A DNA stretch of 64,000 bases, taken from the NCBI GenBank assembly GCA_009760885.1, contig CM019692.1:48209430-48273429 (forward strand), in the 5' to 3' direction. The DNA comes from Achatina immaculata (lineage: Eukaryota > Mollusca > Gastropoda > Stylommatophora > Achatinidae). The translations under genes were made by a program, and so were the position numbers. A model generated the notes under the pieces. That model was not told the DNA's origin. It did not search any database and saw only the letters and a list, made by a program, of their open reading frames with translations. Shown here piece by piece: positions 24,401 through 32,900 of this stretch; the first letter of the stretch is position 1; each line of letters opens with the position of its first letter.

Positions 24401-27400
24401 GAAAATAAGAAAATAGAACATCCATTGTGATGCCATTTGTTTCAAAATAGCTGTAACCCATCAAAAATGATGAGAGAAGGAATAGAAATATGATTTTTAC
24501 TCAAAACTACTACATAATAATTACTGAATCTGATTTGCTTTTTTTTGTGCTCTTAGTTTTTGTGATGCGCAACAAACTTCTCACCTGCCAATCAGGTCAT
24601 GGGTTCGATTTTGCGCTTGGGTGGAATTTTTTTGCAGACTGACCAGCACTGGGGTTCACCCAGCCTCAGAAATGGTTACCTTGGGTTTCCGTAGGAAAAC
24701 AAAGGTGTTGGCATCCCTACCTCAAATGCTGTAGTGGTCTAGAAGTGTGAAGGGATTACTGCTTCACACCCATATGGCATGCAAATGCTGTGGAACATGG
24801 ATTTTTAAATGATAATTAAAGAATTATTGAGTATCAACAGATACCCTGGATAGTCAGAAAAACAAATGAAGAGGTTCTCAGCGATATAATAAAAACTAGT
24901 TAAAAATATAAGAAAAAGTCCGATTTCTTGAACATGTCATAAGAAGACATAAATTGGAGAACTTAGTAATAAGTTTAATAATAATAAATTTAACTCTTCC
25001 CGGGCCTCCCGTCGAATTTCCGATGCTTCCAGTTTCTGACGTGGTGCCAGGCGTAAAAAAACTGATTCATATTTTGTTTCATTAAAAAAACCGGTGCAAC
25101 ATTTAGATTGTAAACATTTAGTGTGCATGCCTAGTGACCCTTTTCATCACGGTCGAAGAGTGCTTGGTTTACGAGCGATGTGGAGCATGAAAAACAAAGT
25201 TTTTGACTAAGAAATTTTAATTTTTGGTGATGTAGATAGTGGTATGGACTTGCTCTGTGACCAGACCACTGTTCTTGAATGTATCCCAAGTAGATCTAGA
25301 CAGATGACGGAGTAGTAGTTAGAAGGTTATTTCAGACATTATTTTAGTGAGAATGCAACATAGAATCACGGCATGACATCGACACGTAGATCTATGTATC
25401 AGATGGTACGTAGTGTACCTCTAGACCCATCCGATGGTAAGTTGGACACAATCATTGTGTAAAAACATCACATTACTTCTTTTTTCCTAAAAAAACTCTG
25501 CATTTATGAAATCTTTCATACATTTAGTTATATTTTGAAACATAATAAGTACACGGAAGTACATGGAAATACTGTGTTTCATTCACTTTTAGTAATAAAC
25601 CCCTGTACATATCAAGATCTGTGCTTTTAATCTGGCACCCAACTGAACGTCCACATTTCTTCCTGTGGCACGGAAAGAGTTAAGGGAAAAAAGAGAGGGA
25701 AGCCAAGAAAATAAATATCCCTGTGAAGTGACCAAGTTGCATGAAAAAAGAAAAACATTTGAAACGGTCAGAAACAACAAGGATCGCACAAAATGCAGAA
25801 ACACCAAGGATGGCACAAAATGCAGAAGCACCAAGGATGGCACAAAATGCAGAAGCACCAAGGATCACACAAAATGCAGAAGCACCAAGGATGGCACAAA
25901 ATGCAGAAGCACCAAGGATTGCACAAAATGGAGAAGCACCAAGGATCGCACAAAATGCAGAAGCACCAAGGATCGCACAAAATGCAGAAGCACCAAGGAT
26001 GGCACAAAATGCAGAAGCATGATCACCAAAGCTATCTGGCATGGCACAAAATGGATGAAAGTGAAATCAGCTACAACTTGTACATCTTCTGTGAACACAT
26101 GGCACTGTCAGCTTGAATAATGTGAAAAGGAGCTTTCACAGTGCTGTTAATAAGTAAGGAATCCCTTCAGCAGATATTGAACTTAATTATACTTCAGTTG
26201 TTTGGACTGATGCAGGAAACGGAGATATATCGCATGCTATGTTCTGAGACTTCTCATTAATTTCTTCCCATGTCTTAGGTGACTTCTTTATAGGCATCAT
26301 CCATAAATCTTCTCATTTATCACCTTCAGAAACTCAGTTCATTTGTTTAGCCTTCATATTTATTCTAAGTATGCAGCTATGAAGCATTTCTGTAGAGGGG
26401 TGGGAGGGGTTCACTAAAGTTTTAACCCAGTATAAAACAAAGTTTCATCTTTTAACAGTGTCATACAAAGCATTCGTGTCAAAAAAACTTAATGTTTGAA
26501 TTAATTTTTTGTTGTTGAAATATTGGAGTTAAAAAAAAAGATCTCTTGTTGTACCTTTGAGAAATATGTCAGTTCCTATATTTTCCTTGACTTGTTGGTA
26601 CACTAGAGTATGTGATCATTATCACACTAGGTTAATTCTATTTCCCCAACTTAGAAGAATGGGGTGCCCACTTCTACATCTGATTGACTGAGACACCTTT
26701 GACTGGATTCAAACCACTGACCTTTCCATGAGAGCTGGGTGCACTAACCAGTTTGCTACTCTGGTGCTTATAAGTAGAACTGAGATTTATAAAACCTTTT
26801 GGAAAATGAATAATTCTGCTTCATTACTGTCATCTCTTTATTCATCCAATGAAACAGTCTCTCAGCCAGTGTTCTTTCATCTGGATCCAGCATAGTTTGC
26901 TTTCCTTTTCACCAACTTTCTCTTCTGTGTATATATAGGCTTTTCCATAGGTATGAGTGTTTAAAAACAAATCCTGATCCATCCTCACCTTCTTTACCCC
27001 TATCTGGGGCATAGGCCATCAACAAGGAGTCTCCATTTATTTATATCTTTGGCTGTTTCTTCCATCCGTCTCTGGATGTAGCTGATCTTTTAGATCTCTG
27101 CTTCAAGACTTCTTCACCAGGTGCTTCTAGGTCTTCCTTGTTTCCTCTTTCTCTGAGGATTCCTTTTGAGAGTTTATCTGGTTATGTTTGTGGTAGGCTT
27201 TCAAAGTGTACGTTCTATCCATCTACTCTGTCTTGTCATTATCATTTCTTTCACTGTGTGTTGGTTCATTTTCTGCCATAGATCTTCATTACTGATGGTA
27301 TCTACACATTCTGTTAGCAATTATAAATATGCATACACTTTTGTTACTAATTCTTTCACAGGGATGTCATCTCAGAAAAATCCTCTTATTAACTGTAAAT

Positions 27401-27479
27401 ATGTTTTCCTTACTGATTATATTTTGTGTTTGCAATCTATAGGAATTATGATGGAAAAGAAGCAGAGACAAAAGGCTGA
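6446..27479 (+). CDS. Membrane-anchored DUF7064/DUF7065 (AttH-like) domain protein, 9 exons, 426 aa
   Basis: Exons: 6446-6772, 8730-8837, 10203-10354, 11396-11554, 18691-18800, 20659-20770, 23122-23249, 24054-24201 and 27443-27479. Every junction has GT/AG and the phases match, giving 426 codons plus TGA. The first ATG (6446) begins a hydrophobic segment at residues 6-29, probably a signal anchor, followed by a basic linker to about 109. From residue 110 the sequence is lipocalin-like (DAVYFNGGSADGVF, GLLEMPSLPDTW, FDFDTDLHPHAMA, VHQTHYEQFG). The signature RDHSYG lies at 281-286, followed by RDWKKFHRY, and GLKGWGISEWEYR is near the C-terminus. From family memory this resembles the N-terminal region of metazoan proteins annotated as putative phosphoenolpyruvate synthase/YvkC-like phosphotransferase, but no ATP-binding or phosphohistidine domain follows. 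Biochemical function is unknown. Exon 4 has a weak donor (GTTGGC). Exon 3 could instead start at 10110, adding 31 codons. Confidence 0.82.
7007..7156 (-). mobile_element. LINE family A, 150-bp 5'-truncated insertion
   Basis: This - oriented 3' tail of family A begins with (CATT)n. It is bounded by a perfect 14-bp target-site duplication TATTGGATTGTTGT at 6993-7006 and 7157-7170. It sits in intron 1 of the DUF7064-like gene. Long open frames across this stretch are retroelement-derived, not genes. Confidence 0.92.
7207..7301 (+). mobile_element. LINE family B, 95-bp 5'-truncated insertion
   Basis: Only the last ~80 bases of the family B coding end plus its (AGAG)n tail are present. They are bounded by a perfect 13-bp duplication ATGTTACTTTCTG at 7194-7206 and 7302-7314. 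Confidence 0.9.
8086..8265. repeat. 36-bp minisatellite, 5 copies
   Basis: Five head-to-tail units starting ACTAGAAATCAAAGAA and ending GTGTCC, purine-rich on the + strand, nearly identical. In intron 1 of the DUF7064-like gene. Confidence 0.92.
8838..9735. repeat. ~50-bp minisatellite starting at an exon 2 donor, about 17 copies
   Basis: Units of about 50 bases containing GCATTTAGAGATATGGTGGG and AATTTAGCCCTGTCA run without interruption. Some units carry an extra TACTACAGA-type segment. The leftmost diverged units start almost at the GT donor of exon 2 of the DUF7064-like gene (8838), so the array occupies the 5' end of intron 2. Central units are nearly identical, implying recent amplification or homogenisation. 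Confidence 0.93.
9736..9940 (-). mobile_element. tRNA-derived SINE, diverged copy
   Basis: The - strand copy carries the SINE body (TTTCTACAGCTAGATGACAG and the neighbouring TTGAACC, read on +), matching the intact copy at 50013-50242. The tRNA-like head is at the right-hand end. Confidence 0.7.
11848..14663. repeat. Segmental duplication, copy 1 (intron 4)
   Basis: It starts at TTTTTTCATCATGGCATAAG and ends at the TA where a mariner fragment begins. The same order of sequence recurs in copy 2 (15258-18523). The order is a diverged SINE (about 11868-12010), a (CAT)n stretch, two units of the 46-bp GATATGATGCTTATA repeat, a decayed LINE-like 3' part, then the RNase H block. Copy 1 keeps the RNase H block (13147-14330) that copy 2 lacks. 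Confidence 0.88.
13180..14403 (-). mobile_element. RNase H-bearing LINE, RNase H domain and C-terminal tail
   Basis: The open - strand frame 13456-14403 (315 codons) encodes a recognisable RNase H domain. It has YTDRSAHN (first Asp), GGAGAYI, NFDAEVRAI (Glu), LTDAKS (second Asp) and [20 protein letters not shown] (final Asp). The upstream part is the polymerase-RNase H linker. Downstream, 13179-13394 encodes a cysteine-containing tail ([18 protein letters not shown]). In such LINEs, RNase H removes template RNA during insertion. It lies inside duplicon copy 1 and is probably a truncated, dead copy. Confidence 0.88.
14664..15257 (+). mobile_element. mariner-type transposon, 5' fragment
   Basis: It begins at a TA with a TIR-like TACGAGGGATGTTCAGAAAG. 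The interior encodes the N-terminal helix-turn-helix region of a mariner transposase (FLIAEKETVVNIH, VDRSTVSRWV). The frame is broken after about 15118, and the catalytic part and right TIR are missing. The break coincides with the start of duplicon copy 2. Confidence 0.78.
15745..16966 (-). mobile_element. LINE family A copy, itself interrupted by a TTAA element
   Basis: A - strand copy of the family A LINE 3' region, with a (CATT)n tail at its left end. It is bounded by a perfect 11-bp duplication TTGTAACTTTG at 15734-15744 and 16967-16977. The uninterrupted site is visible in duplicon copy 1 near 12336-12350. Its coding region is split at 16024-16729 by a piggyBac-like element. Confidence 0.92.
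16024..16729. mobile_element. piggyBac-like TTAA element nested in the LINE
   Basis: TTAACTCTTTCCATGC at the left and GCACGGGAAGAGTTAA at the right form inverted termini flanked by TTAA. Comparison with the unbroken LINE copies (20967-22175 in the opposite orientation, and 28200) shows that exactly one TTAA exists in the empty site. The insertion therefore duplicated TTAA, the hallmark of piggyBac transposition. No intact transposase; the interior is shared with the elements at 24990, 46331 and 62070. Confidence 0.88.
17126..17632. repeat. 46-bp minisatellite, about 11 copies
   Basis: Units contain GATATGATGCTTATAATTAG and CTCTCTTGTCTTGT, repeat every 46 bases and are almost identical. The orthologous place in duplicon copy 1 (about 12500-12592) has only two units, so the array expanded after the duplication. 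Confidence 0.93.
18862..19038. mobile_element. hAT-type MITE, 177 bp
   Basis: Terminal inverted repeats CAGTGTTTCCC and GGGAAACACTG are flanked by 8-bp direct repeats GTCAAGAC and GTCTAGAC (one mismatch). CAG-starting termini with 8-bp duplications are characteristic of hAT transposons. There is no coding capacity. In intron 5 of the DUF7064-like gene. Confidence 0.88.
19222..19432. mobile_element. hAT-like MITE, second type
   Basis: Left terminus CAGTGGTTCTCAACTT and right terminus AAGGTTGGGAACCACCACT are imperfect inverted repeats. The interior is non-coding. A target duplication is not clear. Confidence 0.6.
19680..19820 (-). mobile_element. Second SINE-like repeat (S2), fragment
   Basis: GGTAAAATCCCCATTTCCAT and the following sequence are the reverse complement of the 3' part of the S2 repeats at 23490-23737 and 39310-39482. 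Confidence 0.55.
20174..20300. mobile_element. hAT-like MITE end
   Basis: CAGCAGTTCCCAACCTC, followed by sequence resembling the reverse complement of the end of the 31375-31680 repeat, suggests one end of a decayed hAT-type non-autonomous element. Confidence 0.4.
20862..22260 (+). mobile_element. tRNA-derived SINE split by a LINE insertion
   Basis: 20862-20966 holds the SINE middle (CAGCTGTAGAAATGGGTACC through CCCTCTAGTGT). The SINE resumes at 22176 (AGTGTGCTGATGGGTCAAGG) and runs to its usual end (CTAAGGCATGGCAGGATTAC) near 22255. The LINE family A copy lies exactly between, with AGTGT on both sides. The tRNA-like head is missing or highly decayed. Confidence 0.82.
20967..22175 (+). mobile_element. 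RTE-like LINE family A, copy with a 398-codon open reading frame
   Basis: The open frame 20971-22167 encodes the back half of a reverse transcriptase with no internal stop. It begins within the RT domain (QAGFRQGRGSRDHIFNLR) and continues through FIDYSKAFDCV, QGVRQGCILSPYLFNLY and the catalytic YADDTVLL. The C-terminal region has TYACETWTLN, KYFGHIKRHD and RGRPKRRWLQDI. The 3' tail is (GAATGA)n. The 5' half (endonuclease and N-terminal RT) is missing. The 5-bp AGTGT duplication (20962-20966 and 22176-22180) marks insertion into a SINE. The open frame implies a recent source element. It lies in intron 6 of the DUF7064-like gene. Confidence 0.93.
22371..22620 (+). mobile_element. tRNA-derived SINE, near full length
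   Basis: The head GTGTCCGAGTGGTGAAGTGA resembles a tRNA 5' half including an A-box. The body then matches the other SINEs (CAGCTGTAGAAATGGGTACC, GTGTGCTGACAGGTCAAGG). The B-box region is degraded (GGTTTTGAACC). In intron 6. Confidence 0.82.
22668..23006 (+). mobile_element. LINE family B, 339-bp 5'-truncated insertion
   Basis: Encodes [30 protein letters not shown] and [20 protein letters not shown], ending APCALGT* and an (AGAG)n tail. A perfect 11-bp duplication AAATTGTAGAT lies at 22657-22667 and 23007-23017. Confidence 0.92.
23490..23737 (+). mobile_element. SINE-like repeat S2
   Basis: It has the same overall plan as the main SINE but different sequence. A tRNA-like head (GGTGGTACCATGTTCAGATCC) is followed by CAAAATGGGTACCAGAGAAA and a 3' part with ACACTGTATCCCTTAATGGC. 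A + copy also lies at 39310-39482. Confidence 0.6.
23738..23990 (+). mobile_element. tRNA-derived SINE, near full length
   Basis: Head GCTAAGTGGTTAGTGCACTA (A-box-like) and GGGGTTTGAATC (B-box-like) are followed by the SINE body. It ends about 65 bases before exon 8 of the DUF7064-like gene. The 45 bases after it repeat those after the SINE at 22255. Confidence 0.83.
24565..24800 (+). mobile_element. SINE-like repeat S3
   Basis: A tRNA-like head with a good B-box (GGGTTCGATTTTGCGC) precedes a body (CACCCAGCCTCAGAAATGG) and a 3' part (CTTCACACCCATATGGCATG). A - strand relative is at 35370-35520. Confidence 0.55.
24990..25683. mobile_element. piggyBac-like TTAA element
   Basis: TTAACTCTTCCCGGGCC at the left and GGCACGGAAAGAGTTAA at the right. 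The interior shares blocks with the other TTAA copies, for example AACATCACATTACTTCTTTT and AGAATGCAACATAGAATCAC. Non-autonomous; in intron 8 of the DUF7064-like gene. Confidence 0.85.
25779..26019. repeat. 27-bp minisatellite, 9 copies
   Basis: Nine units of GCACAAAATGCAGAA plus ACCAAGGATG-like sequence at exact 27-base spacing. The unit is a multiple of three and free of stops, so several frames stay open on both strands and mimic a repetitive protein. I regard it as a non-coding intronic array. It starts about 95 bases from the 3' TTAA of the element at 24990-25683. Confidence 0.92.
26580..26770 (-). mobile_element. tRNA-derived SINE, diverged copy
   Basis: The - strand carries the head (AGCAAACTGGTTAGTGCACC) and the B-box-like GGTTTGAATCC followed by the body, matching the copy at 50013-50242 with many substitutions. 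In intron 8. Confidence 0.72.
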
Positions 27480-27913
27480 ATGACAGTTAAGAAGAAAGTA
27501 CGAATTGAGGAACAGGACCATACTCTGCAAGTTTTATTATAGCATTACATATAAAGACAGGAGTCTCATTAAGTTAATTTGATCTGTGTATGATAAACAG
27601 TTAAATTTCCTGTAAGTTGAGAGCATAAAAATCACATTTTCCTACTTCAGTAGAGGAAGTCTTTCCCCCTGCCATACTTCCAGAATCAGAATGAGCAATG
27701 TATTCCTAATTATTATAAGAAAAAACTGGATAGATATTCCAAAGATGTGGATATTATTGTAGTGAAAATCACAGAAAGCAGTAAAAAAGTTTAACCTGCA
27801 GGAGTGAAAAACAGGAATGAGTGATGGATAGCAAAAGGAACTACAGTAACTGTGGCATTAAATATTTATTTCAGATAAGAAATGTGTAGAAACTCAGAGC
27901 TGGTTCAAGGTAA
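27480..27913 (+). other. Likely 3' UTR of the DUF7064-like gene
   Basis: AT-rich sequence after the TGA at 27477-27479 with no open frame of note. No AATAAA is evident here. Confidence 0.4.
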
Positions 27914-28990
27914 GTGTCGGTCAGTCAGTCAATCATTTACATGTCCCTTGTGGAACTTTCTTCCCTAACAGCTCTCATGTAGGCCTCTCGGCTGTAAGCA
28001 AGATGCCTTGCTGGTGATGCATCTATTCGCAGATCATCAATAATGTCTTGCAACCATCTTCGCCTTGGTCTTCCTCTTTCTTTTTCCCATTATGTACCTT
28101 TCCAAGACTGTCTTCTCTAAATTCTCATGACGTTTAATATGTCCAAAATATTTAAGTTCTCATTGTTTAATTTTCCTTACTAGCCAACCTTCTTCAGTAT
28201 TAAGTTCTTATAGTATGGATATATTTGTTCTTTTTTTGTGTCCATATTTGAAAGGGTCTTCTGTAGCATTTACATTCAAAGGCATTTATGTGTTTCTCAG
28301 CTGTTTTGTTAAGTGCCCAGGTCTCACAGGCATATTTTGCAATGGGAAAGATGCATGCCCTTAAAAATCTTATTTTTGTGGTTCTGTCCATTCCTCTCCA
28401 CAGCTTCTTTGGTTGTTTTTATTTTTTGAAGAGCTATAGGTGCCCTCCTTTTAATTTCACCTCATTGTATCTCCATTGTCAGTAATGATCCAAGATAGTC
28501 AAAACTCCACCTCTTCCAATTTTTCATCATTGATTTACATTTCAGCTGCCTTATTTTTGTCAGCTGTCATCAGTTCAGTTTTCTTTGCATTAAGATAAAG
28601 GTTTTGCTCTTCACTATTCTTACAGACTGACATAATTAGTTTTTTTCAATTTCTTTTGTGTTGTGGACAGTAATACTGTGTCATCAGCATATCTAATCTG
28701 TTATTTCATAACCTCCAATTTTTATGTCATCTTAATATTCTTTGTCTGTCTTCTCTAACATTCCTCATTATATTTTCAGTATACAAGTTAAATAAGGAAG
28801 GCGACAGTATGCACTGCTGATGGACCCCACGTTTTATGTCAAACCAAATTGTTGATTCACCATTTATTCATACTGCTGCCTGTTGATCTAGATACAACAG
28901 TGATATTAATTGTATCACATGTGTTGGAAATCCCATTTTTCCCCAAAGTTTCTGGTGTACTCAGTCAAATGCTTTTGAATAGTCTATAAA
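27914..28990 (-). mobile_element. LINE family A, decayed longer copy
   Basis: The - strand carries the same coding end as the 20967-22175 copy, from the (GTCA)n tail back to the FIDYSKAFD block, but with many stops and frameshifts. The recognisable segment at 28200-28391 includes TTKIRFLRACIFPIAKYACE. A short TAAGTG on both sides may be the target duplication. Confidence 0.85.
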
Positions 28991-29189
28991 AAACAATGTA
29001 AAGAAGTTAAGTGATGGGACATAATTTCTGGTACGGATAAGCAAAAATGAGCAGTTGAAAATTTAAGTGACAAACATGGGCAAGAGGGAAAAAAGCCTTT
29101 ATAAGGAATGAGATTTGAACCCATTATTCCTAAAGGGCATGGTTTTGCTGAGACATAGGAAGCCAAATCATTCTTAGCAGAGCTCTTCT

Positions 29190-29480
29190 ATCTCCTTGGA
29201 ACTGTGAGTGGCAGTTGAAGGTGCTAAGGCACAGCACAGCACCTTGTTAGAGTTGTGTGGGTTATGGTTAGTTTTTTTTTAGTCCCTCAGTGGAGATAAA
29301 AACACAGGGTGTGCGATACTTCTTAGCAGACTCCACTACCATGGGGATGATGGTGATCCCTGTCCCACTAGCCAGGCCAAGTCTTGGTCAGCTATGGTTC
29401 ACCAACCCTGACACTAGCATGTCAGCTATAGGTCATCAACTGTCAAATCAGACAGCAGCATCTCCCCCTCACAGCAGAGA
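29190..29480 (+). repeat. Interspersed repeat F
   Basis: The segment from ATCTCCTTGGAACTGTGAGT through CACCAACCCTGACACTAGC matches copies near 39990-40290 and 58495-58800. No coding potential or diagnostic termini; origin unknown. Confidence 0.7.
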
Positions 29481-30036
29481 TATTTCTTAGTCTGCAAAAT
29501 ATTTAGTTCATGCTTTGATTTTGGACTTGTCAACTGCCGGTTTAAAATATAGTTACCTTTAAGTATTAACAGATTATTTACCATTTACCATTACTAGTCT
29601 GAATGTTCAGAATTGCTACATAGAAAGGGAGAGAAATTTTTTATTCTTAATTACAAAGTGCAAATTTATATTATTTGTAAGATGATTTACTCCAAAACTA
29701 ACTTGTAATTCAAATTTACTTTGAATGGCCTTAGTGTACTAGAACAAAGTAACTTATTTGTAGAGCAAATACCAAGTTTTTAACAGGCATATTTAATGTG
29801 GTATTGATGATTTAATTTTTAAAAATTACTTCTTTATGCCAGTACAGAATTAAAGCATATTTCACACTTGCAATGTTTTTTTTTCTAGCATTTATATGAT
29901 TTTCATTCAGAAATACTATAACTTGTATAAACAGATACACTTTAAGGTATATTATGATAACCTTTTTATGGTGGTTTTAATTGCTGTTACAGATTTTTAT
30001 AAAATTACTTGTAATATTGTTGCTGATTTGTTGATC

Positions 30037-30042
30037 AATAAA
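30037..30042 (+). terminator. Candidate poly(A) signal AATAAA
   Basis: AATAAA in a very AT-rich stretch about 2.56 kb after the stop codon of the DUF7064-like gene. Use would give a long 3' UTR containing the LINE at 27914-28990, so this is only a candidate. Confidence 0.25.
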
Positions 30043-30300
30043 CTGTGATAAATTAATATTATTTGAAAACACAAGCAGTTTGTCATTCCTTACATGCCTT
30101 GCTTAAAAGCATTGGTTATCTTGCTTTTTTTATTTTTCTTCTTTTGGAACTTTTAATCAGATCAGCTGACTTTCCTTTCTGGTGCCATTTGGTCAGATTC
30201 TATTCTGTTTCCTTTTCTCTTTTGTTTTTATTTTCTTATAGAATACAAAAAAAAGGGGTTGTTAATTTCAAACCTTATAAATAGAGCTTAAAAAAAAAAA

Positions 30301-30437
30301 CCAATAAAATCTCACTACAACAGACTTCAGGCTATTGACAGACTAGCCCATTATGTCCAGAGTCTGCTAAATCCAGAATATACACACACACAGGAATACG
30401 GATTAGACCTGGTCCGTTATAATAGGATTTTACTGTA
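30301..30437. mobile_element. pogo/Tigger-like MITE
   Basis: The left end (AATAAAATCTCACTACAACA) and right end (CCGTTATAATAGGATTTTACTG) are imperfect inverted repeats of the pogo/Tigger type, whose termini resemble CAGT-AAAACC-TATAACGGAC. About 137 bp, non-coding. Confidence 0.6.
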
Positions 30438-32892
30438 CTTAAATTTTTCCCAACAACTTGCCTCTCAGACAGATGAAAACACTTTTAGTGCAAACATAAT
30501 TAGTGTAGTACTATTACTACTACAATTTTCATTTATATGCTTTGGAGTTTGGTGGTGATGATGATTTAAGGTCAATTTACTAATGAAAAGGCATGGTATG
30601 ACTTGATCACTAACTTAATCTACCGTCTGAAAATGACGATTGTTAGCTTCATCTCAGACTACTCTGTTTACTTTGTTATGATATATGCATCCATGAGAGA
30701 AAATATATATATATTCATATATATATATATGCATTTCTGAACATGAAGATTCACAAGGGAAATCAATTTTTGTTTTATCATATTTTTATTTTATGAATTC
30801 TTCTTTATGAAAGTGGCCTTTATCTAGGATTTCTGTTGTGGCTATTAATGAAAATCTTTTGAAAATACGTAAAATCTGAACTTATTTTACAGAAAGTGCT
30901 TGCTTAGCTTTAATCATCTCCCAGCAAGGATCACTTTCACCTTACACTCTCTCACCAGCATCCCCCACAGATGGCACATTTGTGCCTTAGACACTACAAG
31001 ACAACACAACTTGCTAATGAGTTACTCTTTTTGACACCTGTGGAAAAAAAAAAAGAACATGCTCTATCAGTGCATAGCAGTTTTGTGCTGTACAGCTATC
31101 TTCTGTTGGGAGAAATCTACCCTTCCAGAAAAATCTGCCAGGTGGCATGAAGCCTTATAAATATCAAATGTGGCCAGGTCCTGCAGCCCCATATAACTGA
31201 AGATAAGCTAAAAATTTGAGACTTCGGGCTAAATGGCACATAATAGTGCGTCATGCTTTCGATTTATCTGTACTGACTGTCAAAAATATATACATGCAAA
31301 TTACTCGTTCTCGTTTATATTCATTTAATTAATATAAAAAATATTTATTTGTCTGTGAAATATATTTGTCTACTGCTTATAGAGGGTTCTCAGCCTCAGG
31401 ATGATGCCCTTAGGGTCACAAGGGCCTCTGAAATAGGGTCCTAAGAAAATATGAAGAAAAAAAAAAAGTCAAAGTAAAAATATAAAGGATATTTGAGAAA
31501 TTCTACCACTTTATAATACCAACCCTAATATTACAAAAACAATCACACCTGCAACCAGTCACTAAAATAATATTTCTTGAATTTCAATATTTAAAACAAA
31601 AATCTTTTTTCATGGGTCACATACCACTGTTGGTTTAGGATTATGCTCAAACAAGGCTGGGAACTGCTGGCATAAAGAATATCACACAGACATCAAAAGT
31701 AAAAGTAATCTGCCATTATCATATATTGTATTGTTCTGGGCTACGTCTTCTGGAGTTATTTCTCATGCATCCTGTATAAAGCTCACATGAAACCAAATGT
31801 GGTGTTAGATGAAGCTTTTTATGGTCTAATAACCATATCCCAATATGCTTTAATGACATAGAAACAGAGATTTTGCCTTTACTTTTTCTGCAAGATGATA
31901 CTTTTTACTTCTTACAAGGCTAAGCTTCATGTAAGTGACACAGTTACATCCATAAGGACATAATCAGAAACACCCCTAGTTCATACTACCCACATTTTTC
32001 TTAAATGAACCTTCAAGGAACACTGCTCATGCTTCATGCCCCCCTATTTATTTTGCTGCCTTCCTTCAAATTCATGGTTCTCTATGCAAGCTCTATATTG
32101 CATTTATAGGTGTCTCAAACAGCTAAAGTTTAAACAATAGAAGAGGAAAATGCACAAATGGTAGAAGAACTTTTACTAAAATTGTCACTTTTAAACCAAA
32201 TTAATCAACATACAAACAACACAAATGCTAAATTTTTAATATTTTAGATTTAAAACTGAAAATTTTAATATATTACTTGTTTAGCTCTTTTTTTTTTTTT
32301 TTAGTTCTTCCGTCTGGTTATTTTTCTCTTCTCTTTTTAATGCATTTGATCATGTTCTGTGCTATCCTTGAGAGGCGAGATGAATATTCTGGAGTCTCAT
32401 TTATATCCTCTATTCTTAAAATTAATAAATTCTTCATTCCTCTGCACAGAGTGGTAAGACTGTATTAGATGTCAAGTACACGAGTAAATTATGAGTCAAC
32501 ATTATCCATAAGCATTCATTTAATGAGTATAAATATTTATCACTCATCTTTCTGTGAAATACACATTAAATATTCCAACAATGAACACACACTGCCAAGC
32601 TTTGCATAGATGGTAAGTCCAAATTACAATCTAAATATGAATTCTGGATCTAACAAACGGGGAGAAAATCATGTTGGGTAGTCATCTGTAGCTCAAAATT
32701 GCCAGCGAAAAAATAGACCAACTGTTACTGGATGCTACATCTTTTACAAAAAAAAAAACTATGATCTTAATTCTGGCTTGATTTAACAACTAATGTCAAC
32801 ATATGACATAATTTCATGTTCATATTACTGCATACACTGTACCAGCACAGTGAATGGAATTTATATAACTAGAATTATTGTGCACAGAATGT
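30438..32892. other. Intergenic region without recognised genes
   Basis: It contains an (AT)n microsatellite near 30702-30731, a hAT-like repeat at 31375-31680 and the 3' end of an S2-type repeat near 31790-31885. No exon of either flanking gene was found. Confidence 0.45.
31375..31680. mobile_element. hAT-like MITE
   Basis: The left end has AGAGGGTTCTCAGCCTCAGG and the right end CAAGGCTGGGAACTGCTGG, imperfect inverted termini of the TTCTCA/GGGAAC class seen at 19222 and 32901. The interior is AT-rich. Confidence 0.5.
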
Positions 32893-32900
32893 TTTTAGAT

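Noticed and set aside
25680..26120. Long repetitive-peptide frames on both strands
   Set aside because: All are different readings of one 27-base minisatellite whose length is a multiple of three; no start context, splice sites or transcript signal supports a protein.
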